Shown here: positions 1-6,847 of the stretch, piece after piece
Layout of the letters: each line of letters begins with the position of its first letter
Position numbering within the stretch: position 1 is the stretch's first letter
Origin: Candidatus Saccharimonadota bacterium
GTDB taxonomy: Bacteria > Patescibacteriota > Saccharimonadia > Saccharimonadales > JACDBH01
Length of the DNA: 48,309 nucleotides
Assembly (NCBI GenBank): GCA_013694995.1
Contig: JACDBH010000003.1
Span: 1-48,309 of the forward strand
Reading direction: 5' to 3'
Translations under genes and position numbers: made by a program
Notes under the pieces: generated by a model
Database searches by the model: none
The model's input: the letters and a program-made list of their open reading frames with translations, nothing else
What the model was told of the DNA's origin: nothing

Positions 1-2
1 GC

Positions 3-3000
3 TACACTCTAAGTGAGATTGACTTTGCTGGTTACTCTGAAGGCACCTGGTCTTGCTCTGATAACACTCAAGGCACTGGCCGCACAGTTTCAGTCACCTT
101 AGACGAGGGTGAGAATGTTACTTGTACAGTTAGTAATGATGACCAAGCGGCCACTCTTATAGTGACTAAAGTCGTCATTAATGACGATGGCGGCACAAAG
201 GAAGCAGATGATTTTAGCTACAAGATTAATGATGGAATCCTGACATATTTTGAGGTAGATGGCAGCAACAGTCACACGGTCAACGCAGGCACTTATAGTG
301 TTGTTGAGACTGCGGACGGCGACTACCAGACTAGTTATAGCTCGGATTGTACGAGCGTAGCCCTGGCGGTTGGTGATACAAAGACCTGTACTATTACGAA
401 TGACGATATTGCACCGACACTAAAACTTAAGAAAATCGTCGTAAATGACAATGGTGGTGATGATCTAGCCAATGAATGGACGTTGACCGCAAATGGTGAC
501 GGTGGCAACCTGATTAATACCACTGGCACAACAATCGCTGATACTAACGGTTTGGAGGCTCAGACCGCAGCTGCTGAAGCCGAAGCAGGAATTGCCTACA
601 CCTTAAGTGAATCCGGTCCGAGTGGCTACACCTCAAGCGCATGGAGCTGTGACGGTGGCAGTTTAGACGGCAGTGTCCTTACCCTAGGACTTAACCAAGA
701 CGTCATATGTACTATCACGAACAATGATCAGGCGGCCGAACTTATCTTGGTTAAAAACGTAATTAACGATAATGGCGGTAACGAAACGCAGTCTGCATTT
801 ACCCCAACGATTAACAGTACAAACTCGACTTGGGGCACGCATGCCGTTGACGCTGGCATATATACAGTTTCGGAACTATTACCCCTACCTACTGGTTATA
901 CCCTAAACGGCGTCAGCTGTTATGTAACTGGGAGCCCGGCAAGTGGTGTAAGCCAAGCAACTCTCTTAGACAGTGGCACTAGCCGCACATGCGTTGTCAC
1001 CAACGACGATATAGCACCAAAACTAACACTCATCAAATACGTAACCAATGATAATGGTGGTGACGAAGCGCCTGGCGACTGGACTCTAACTGCAACACCA
1101 TCTACGGGTTCTGTCATAACTGGCAACGGTACTGGCGTAACGGCGGACGGTGGTGTCCAAGATGTCACCGCAACTGCTAATATTGGCTACACCTTGAGCG
1201 AAAGCGGACCTTCGGGGTACTCAGTTAGCGTAGACTGGACCTGCAATGGCGGTAGCTTTAATAGCGACACCAATATCGTTACCTTGAACGAAGGTGACGA
1301 TATTACCTGTACTATAACCAACGATGACGTTGCGCCTGTCCTGACGCTTTACAAACTCGTGGTTGACGACTTTGGAGATGATGCCGTGGCAGAGGACTGG
1401 ACTCTTACTGCTACGCCGACAACAGGTACCGTACTTAGCGGTGACGGCGAAGATGGTTTTGTAGCCAAGGCTGCATCTGCGCACATGACATATGCTTTGA
1501 GTGAAAGTGGCCCAGCCGGATACACCTCCAGCAACTGGGCCTGCACAAGCAGCGCCGGTGTGTTCTCTGAGCCTGAAGGCAACGGCACGATTCGCATGTC
1601 TGAAGGTGCCAATGTAACCTGCTACATTACAAATACTGCCGAAGCACCTATGCTAGTAGTAATTAAGAACCTGATAAAAGACAACGGTGGCACCGAGCAG
1701 GTGTCTGACTTCACAATAAACGTCACCGGCACGGATGTCAGCGACAACAGCTTCCCCGCCGAAGCTAGCCCTGGAAAATCCGTAACGCTAGACGCTGGAA
1801 GTTATAGCGTCGCCGAGGACGCGATGTTTGGCTATACCACGTCTTATTCAGCTGATTGTACGGGTACGATTGACGTTGGTGAGCTCAAGACTTGTACAGT
1901 CACTAATAACGACATTGCGCCAGTTGTAAACTTAGAAAAAATCACAGACCCAAGTATTGATGAGCAAGACTTCACTTTTGAAATCAAAAATAATGGCACC
2001 ACGTACAGCTCCCCGGTACTCGACACTGACCCGCTGAGTCTTACAACACTAGACACATACCAGACAGGCAGCGATTTCCAGGCTGGCAGTGTTGTAGTCA
2101 CGGAACTCGAGACGGACGGTTGGTTTAACGAACATGTCTATTGTGAAGCCGAGGATTACCGTAACGGCATCTATGGGGTCGCGAACTTCAGCGCCGAGAT
2201 TGGAGAAACCTATTACTGTTACGCCGAAAATACCAAGCTCGCGGATATAACTGTTACAAAGTTCAATGATCTTAATGAAGATGGCAAATGGGATGAAGAC
2301 GAGCCTACTCTTGAAGATTGGGAAATAAACCTAGAAAAGTGCGCTGACATTCAAATTCTAGAACGAGTAGTCAGCGCCCTAGACTCTCCTTACTGCGGCG
2401 ATATATACGTTCTTACTGTACTAAGCACTACGACTTCTCAGCTGACAGGTGAAGATGGTAGCACGACGTTCGAAGATCTCTATCCTACTCGCTACAAACT
2501 ATCCGAAACACTGCAGGATGGCTGGGATCAGTCCGGGATTTACTGTGAATACGAGAATGGCCTGGGCTATCCAGTAAACGACAACTCATACTTCATTTCC
2601 CTTGAAGCAGGTGAGCAAATTGACTGTTTCGTTGGCAATCACCGCGAACCTTACTTCTTGCTTGAGAAGTCTAACAACCAGCCGAACCCTGTAACTACTG
2701 GCACAACAGTTACGTACACTCTTAAAGTCACCGTACCAGAAGATAGCGGTAGGATTTATGGGCAGCACTGTGAACCTGAAGAAGAAATAATCCTGTTCCT
2801 ATATGTAGATGAGTATGACGAGTGTGTCGAACAGCCTGTCACGGTAACTGATGTGTTGCCTGATAACTTCACTTATGTAAATGGTTCATGGACGTCAAGC
2901 AGGTCTGGTGTTACAACAAACATTAACACCAATAACCCGGCCATGTGGTGGCTTACCAACGCCGAGATGCCATTCTTGTCTCCTGGTGAGGTCATTACTC

Positions 3001-4256
3001 TAACCTATCAAACAGTTATTGACACTATTGTGACACCTGGAGAGTACCCTAACATTGCCCACGCCCTAGGTTTTAGCCGTTCGGGTGAAGAAATTTTGGC
3101 TAACCAAATTGACGGAGAAGGAAATCCATTTGTAACTTCATTAGTGACTGTCTATAAGCCAGTTGTTGCCTCAGGTGTAGTATTAGGAGCTTCAATACTG
3201 GTAAACAGCGGCGTGGATAGCCGAATAGCCATTGCTCTGGCAATCACAGTCTTAGCTACAGCCTTGGGTATGATGGTAGTGAGCCGACGCTCTAAGCAGA
3301 GTAATGTTCTAGTAGGCCTGATTATGGCTGGCACAACCCTGCTTACGTTAATGGTTAGCGGCGCAACAGTTGAAGCAGCGCAGTATTGGGAGGTTACTAT
3401 GTCAAAACCGGCGGCAGTGTTAAATGACGAGTCACTGATTGTCAGTTACCAAGTAGCAACGGCGTTACCGGATGCCTCTGAGTCATTTACTGTTAACTTG
3501 CTGGTCAACGGCGTTACATATGGGGCTTCACAGACATTAAATAACCCGGATGGTGGAGCTGGCAGTTTTGCAGTAATACTTCCTGCTGAAGGCAGCTATA
3601 CATTCCAGGTTACCGTAAATGATGGTAGTGAGTCTAAGACATCTGTTCTGGCCACAACAACATACGACGAGACGCCGCCAGCATCGCCAGTGCTAGTTAG
3701 CAAAACACGCAGCGGTGATACTTATACGGTCGTAGTAAAGATCCCAGAAGGTACTGAGTGTGGCACTCTGCAGTTATATGCTTCTCAAAGTACGTCCTTT
3801 AGTGCTAGTAGTTTAACACTGGTTGGCAGCCAACCATGTGCAGCTGGTCAGACTCTCACCTTTACTTTCAACAGGCCGGGCAGCGATTATTTTGTAGCCA
3901 GTCGATCAGTTGATGGAAGCGGTAATGGTTCGGGTTTTGCTGCTGAGAATGTCGTTACTGTGATTAATTCAGGCTCTAATACTACTCGTGCCTCTACCGC
4001 ATCTTCTAACAGTAGCTCTACCTCCACATCGGGCACCACTGGCTCTGGTGTTGTAGGTAGTACTGCTGCATCAACATCAGATGACAGCGAAGTAGCTGGC
4101 ACTAATGATGGCGAGGTACAGCCGGCTTCAGAAAATGAAGAACCAAAGAATGAAAACGAAGACTCAAATAGCCGTACACCTTGGCTAGTCCTGATAGGCC
4201 TAGCAGCAGTTGGTGCGATTTACTACTTTGTCAAACGGCAGCGTGTAGAAGAATAG
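3..4256 (+). CDS. Large surface adhesin, 5'-truncated by the window edge: tandem prealbumin-like/SpaA-CnaB repeats, an SdrD-like B domain, a DUF11-like domain, an internal TM pair and a C-terminal TM anchor
   Basis: The frame of ORF 162..4256 stays open to base 3 (YTLSEIDFAGYSEGTWSCSD...TVSNDDQAATLIVTKVVINDDGG). Repeats follow the pattern '(T)xTNDDxAPxLxLxKxVxNDNGG...YTLSESGPSGY...C...CTITND'. Later segments are TVTKFNDLNEDGKWDEDEP and a DUF11-like LLEKSNNQPNPVTTGTTVTYTLKV...VTDVLPDNFTYV. C-terminus is WLVLIGLAAVGAIYYFVKRQRVEE. Confidence 0.88.
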   Translation, partial: YTLSEIDFAGYSEGTWSCSDNTQGTGRTVSVTLDEGENVTCTVSNDDQAATLIVTKVVINDDGGTKEADDFSYKINDGILTYFEVDGSNSHTVNAGTYSVVETADGDYQTSYSSDCTSVALAVGDTKTCTITNDDIAPTLKLKKIVVNDNGGDDLANEWTLTANGDGGNLINTTGTTIADTNGLEAQTAAAEAEAGIAYTLSESGPSGYTSSAWSCDGGSLDGSVLTLGLNQDVICTITNNDQAAELILVKNVINDNGGNETQSAFTPTINSTNSTWGTHAVDAGIYTVSELLPLPTGYTLNGVSCYVTGSPASGVSQATLLDSGTSRTCVVTNDDIAPKLTLIKYVTNDNGGDEAPGDWTLTATPSTGSVITGNGTGVTADGGVQDVTATANIGYTLSESGPSGYSVSVDWTCNGGSFNSDTNIVTLNEGDDITCTITNDDVAPVLTLYKLVVDDFGDDAVAEDWTLTATPTTGTVLSGDGEDGFVAKAASAHMTYALSESGPAGYTSSNWACTSSAGVFSEPEGNGTIRMSEGANVTCYITNTAEAPMLVVIKNLIKDNGGTEQVSDFTINVTGTDVSDNSFPAEASPGKSVTLDAGSYSVAEDAMFGYTTSYSADCTGTIDVGELKTCTVTNNDIAPVVNLEKITDPSIDEQDFTFEIKNNGTTYSSPVLDTDPLSLTTLDTYQTGSDFQAGSVVVTELETDGWFNEHVYCEAEDYRNGIYGVANFSAEIGETYYCYAENTKLADITVTKFNDLNEDGKWDEDEPTLEDWEINLEKCADIQILERVVSALDSPYCGDIYVLTVLSTTTSQLTGEDGSTTFEDLYPTRYKLSETLQDGWDQSGIYCEYENGLGYPVNDNSYFISLEAGEQIDCFVGNHREPYFLLEKSNNQPNPVTTGTTVTYTLKVTVPEDSGRIYGQHCEPEEEIILFLYVDEYDECVEQPVTVTDVLPDNFTYVNGSWTSSRSGVTTNINTNNPAMWWLTNAEMPFLSPGEVITLTYQTVIDTIVTPGEYPNIAHALGFSRSGEEILANQIDGEGNPFVTSLVTVYKPVVASGVVLGASILVNSGVDSRIAIALAITVLATALGMMVVSRRSKQSNVLVGLIMAGTTLLTLMVSGATVEAAQYWEVTMSKPAAVLNDESLIVSYQVATALPDASESFTVNLLVNGVTYGASQTLNNPDGGAGSFAVILPAEGSYTFQVTVNDGSESKTSVLATTTYDETPPASPVLVSKTRSGDTYTVVVKIPEGTECGTLQLYASQSTSFSASSLTLVGSQPCAAGQTLTFTFNRPGSDYFVASRSVDGSGNGSGFAAENVVTVINSGSNTTRASTASSNSSSTSTSGTTGSGVVGSTAASTSDDSEVAGTNDGEVQPASENEEPKNENEDSNSRTPWLVLIGLAAVGAIYYFVKRQRVEE

Positions 4257-4276
4257 TAAATTAAGACAAAAAATAG

Positions 4277-4312
4277 TAATACGGCTTATACTGTCACGTA
4301 TGAGCCGTATTA
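4277..4312. promoter_or_regulatory. Inverted repeat overlapping the sortase -10 box and start codon
   Basis: TAATACGGCTTATAC-TGTCAC-GTATGAGCCGTATTA, 15-bp arms with one G-T position; TATACT (4287-4292) lies 7 nt before ATG 4300. Confidence 0.7.
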
Positions 4313-4881
4313 ATTTGCGAGGCGTTAACGATGTACTTACGGTTGTAGTGGCAATAATGTGTTTGTACGTGCTTATTCTGCCTTTTTGGCCGTTAGTTCA
4401 GTTCAGGTTTAAGGATAAATCGGTTCCCTTCCAGATCACTTCCCAAGCAACTAACAAAGCAGCTGCGGAGCCCCGGCCAACCGATAACCGTCTACTCATA
4501 CCCAAACTTGGAATGAGTGAACAAATACACTTGGGGGGAGCCGAAAGCCTCAGTAAGGGTGTCTGGCTACGCCCAAATGGCTCTGTACCGTCCAGTGATA
4601 GCAACACCGTGGTTGTTGGTCATCGTTTTACCTACTCAATAAGTGAAGCGGTCTTTTATCACCTTGATAAAGTAGCTGTTAATGACCTGATAGCATTATA
4701 TTGGAACAATCAAGAGTTCAATTATAAAGTACGAGAGGTCAAGGTAGTACCTGCGACGGCTATAGAAATAGAAGAACCAACCGTAGAACCAATCCTTACA
4801 CTATATACATGCACTCCAATCTGGTCTGCAAAAGACCGCCTAGTTGTAGTGGCCGATCTAATCTATAAGGAAACACTATGA
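4300..4881 (+). CDS. Sortase (class D/E-like)
   Basis: N-terminal TM; catalytic His in NTVVVGHRF; Cys in LTLYTCTPIWSAKDRLVVVA with the downstream Arg. Confidence 0.9.
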   Translation: MSRINLRGVNDVLTVVVAIMCLYVLILPFWPLVQFRFKDKSVPFQITSQATNKAAAEPRPTDNRLLIPKLGMSEQIHLGGAESLSKGVWLRPNGSVPSSDSNTVVVGHRFTYSISEAVFYHLDKVAVNDLIALYWNNQEFNYKVREVKVVPATAIEIEEPTVEPILTLYTCTPIWSAKDRLVVVADLIYKETL

Positions 4882-4991
4882 ACGAGAAAATACGTTTTGT
4901 TTTGCTAATGCTGCTATTACTTTTAAGCGTAGCTTTAATTTGGTATGTAAGAAGCGGGATAGACAACAACTTTGTAGATACTCTACGCTGA
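4878..4991 (+). CDS. Small single-TM protein (37 aa), translationally coupled to the sortase
   Basis: ATGA overlap with the sortase stop; MNEKIRFVLLMLLLLLSVALIWYVRSGIDNNFVDTLR. Not in the ORF track because it is short. Confidence 0.5.
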   Translation: MNEKIRFVLLMLLLLLSVALIWYVRSGIDNNFVDTLR

Positions 4992-5134
4992 GCCAATTAA
5001 ACTGGCTATCATCTAGCTATAACAGAGATAATCTGTTACAATCTGCATTCGTAACTTCTTATTATGAACTTTCATAATTCTAAAGATAGTTTTATGGTTT
5101 GAGTCTTCAGAGCACATTACAATCTTAATTATAT

Positions 5135-5209
5135 TGGGGAGTCGCCAAGTGGTAAGGCACCAGTTTTTGGTACTGGCATTCGGGGGTTCAAATCCCTCCT
5201 CCCCAGCCA
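5135..5209 (+). tRNA. tRNA-Gln (TTG anticodon), CCA encoded
   Basis: Acceptor TGGGGAG/CTCCCCA; anticodon arm CCAGT-TTTTGGT-ACTGG; T arm GGGGGTTCAAATCCC; 3' GCCA. Confidence 0.95.
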
Positions 5210-5265
5210 AGCACAAGCGACATAATAAAAGATTTCTTTGAATATCCTTTTGTTATAATAAAACT

Positions 5266-5499
5266 ATGAATGATGACCAACTCAACGATCTTAAGCAGTT
5301 CATTGCGGTAACCGTCTCACAAGCCACTGCAGACATGGCTACTAAAAGTGACATTCAACTACTGAAAAGTGACATTAAGAAACTCGATGTAAAGATAGAT
5401 GATCTTGACCTTAAAGTTGATACCATATCCGAAACCCTCAACGACCAGCACAATCAACATGAGATTAGACTTACTAAATTAGAACAGCAAACGACTTAG
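5266..5499 (+). CDS. Small coiled-coil protein (77 aa)
   Basis: Heptad-like KSDIQLLKSDIKKLDVKIDDLDLKVDTISETL; TATAAT ends 6 nt before the ATG. Confidence 0.7.
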   Translation: MNDDQLNDLKQFIAVTVSQATADMATKSDIQLLKSDIKKLDVKIDDLDLKVDTISETLNDQHNQHEIRLTKLEQQTT

Positions 5500-5735
5500 C
5501 CAATACTTCGCTTGCAAGGTTGTGCAAAAATTCGAAGTACATCCACTAGCCCCAGCCAAGCATTGTACCCAAGGAGACCGTTAATTAAGCTGGCCCGCAC
5601 TTTTTACTATTCAGCTTTAGGTCAGGGATACTTATTAAAGAGCAACCGATAGCTGCTGTTTTTTGGCTAATTAGTTGGATAAATCCTTGTGCAGTTTATT
5701 CCTATAGAGGACAATGTGTGGGAAGAGGAGGTTAT

Positions 5736-6575
5736 ATGGACACAACTAACGATCAGATCACAGAACAACAGCGCCAAACCTGGAATAAATTTTCTAGTGG
5801 CTGGGAAAAATGGGACCAATGGGTCATAAATTGGCTAGCACCGATTGGCGAAAAACTACTGGCAGATGCGAATCTACAGGACAGTGACAAGGTTTTAGAC
5901 GTTTCAACTGGCACCGGTGAACCCGGACTCACGGCTGCCACTAAAGTTTCTCAAGTAATAGCCACCGACGTGGCCGAAGACATGGTCCAGATCGCCCGTA
6001 GAAATGCCACGGCCAGAGGGCTAAATAATTTTGAAACCAGAGTGGCCGATGCCGAGAGTCTGCCGTTCACGGGCGGCGAATTTGATGCTGTTATCTGCCG
6101 CTTAGGCGTAATGTATTTTGCCGATCCAGCCGTCGGTGTACAGCAGATGGCCCGTGTACTCAAGCCGGGACGCAAATTGTCACTCGCGGCCTGGTCGGAT
6201 CCGGCCAAAAACCCTTGGGCTACAACGGCTGCCGGCATCATTAATAAAATGCTTAATCTGCCGCCTCCACAGCCGGATACTCCCGGCGTCTTTCGCTGTA
6301 GCCAGCCAAATAAGCTCACGGAGTTACTGCAGCAAGCTGGTTTAAATGATACTCAGCAAACGGAAATTAGTGGCCAGGCGGTTTTTGACTCCCCAGAACA
6401 CTACTGGGAATTTGTCATGGATGTCGTCGCGCCCGTCGCCACACCCTTGAGTAACGCCGACGCGCCGACGCGCGAACAAGCAAAACAAGCGGTAATGGAA
6501 GCCTCACGGCCCTATTTGCAAGACGGCAAAGTCACTTTTCCCTGGACTTGCTGGGTGGCCAGCGGTCGGAAATAA
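5736..6575 (+). CDS. Class I SAM-dependent methyltransferase (UbiE/Methyltransf_11-like)
   Basis: KVLDVSTGTGEPGLTAA (motif I), VCRLGVMYFADP, MARVLKPGRKLSLAAW. A canonical AGGAGG at 5726-5731 supports a start at 5736 rather than 5718. Confidence 0.88.
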   Translation: MDTTNDQITEQQRQTWNKFSSGWEKWDQWVINWLAPIGEKLLADANLQDSDKVLDVSTGTGEPGLTAATKVSQVIATDVAEDMVQIARRNATARGLNNFETRVADAESLPFTGGEFDAVICRLGVMYFADPAVGVQQMARVLKPGRKLSLAAWSDPAKNPWATTAAGIINKMLNLPPPQPDTPGVFRCSQPNKLTELLQQAGLNDTQQTEISGQAVFDSPEHYWEFVMDVVAPVATPLSNADAPTREQAKQAVMEASRPYLQDGKVTFPWTCWVASGRK

Positions 6576-6847
6576 TCGTTTTTTACTTTACTCCTGAATG
6601 GATGTTCCAGACCACCCTACCCCGCAACCCAAACCTACTGTATCAAAGGGGTAGCTTATAGCGATTTTAATTTTAAATCGCGAAGCCAGGCTCATCCCTC
6701 CTCCCCAGCCACAATAAATAGCTCTCCCGTGAAAGCGGGTCAGGATTTTTTATTTTGGTCTATATGGTATTGTGGGCTTTGCCGGTTGATAAAATAATTA
6801 ATTCGGATATAATTTACGCATGTATATAAACATTGTATAATATATGT

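Larger units (their letters stand above)
5210..6711. mobile_element. Candidate tRNA-Gln-associated insertion(s) bounded by copies of the tRNA 3' end; no recombinase present
   Basis: ATCCCTCCTCCCCAGCCA at 5192-5209 recurs exactly at 6694-6711; CCCCAGCCAAGCA at 5201-5213 recurs at 5550-5562. Confidence 0.6.

Noticed and set aside
335-4102. Minus-strand ORFs inside the adhesin (335, 920, 1349, 1844, 3887 etc.)
   Set aside because: Repetitive Ser/Val/Thr-rich shadows of the adhesin repeats on the opposite strand, with no independent coding evidence.
1-4256. CRISPR array or simple DNA repeat in the left arm
   Set aside because: The periodicity is protein-domain repetition with diverged DNA, not identical short repeats with spacers.
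5500-5540. ACTTCG...CGAAGT hairpin as a transcription terminator for the 77-aa ORF
   Set aside because: The hairpin is real but lacks a following T run; it more likely relates to the repeat boundary at 5550.
5951-6319. Minus-strand 122-aa ORF opposite the methyltransferase
   Set aside because: Antisense to a well-supported methyltransferase; composition artefact.
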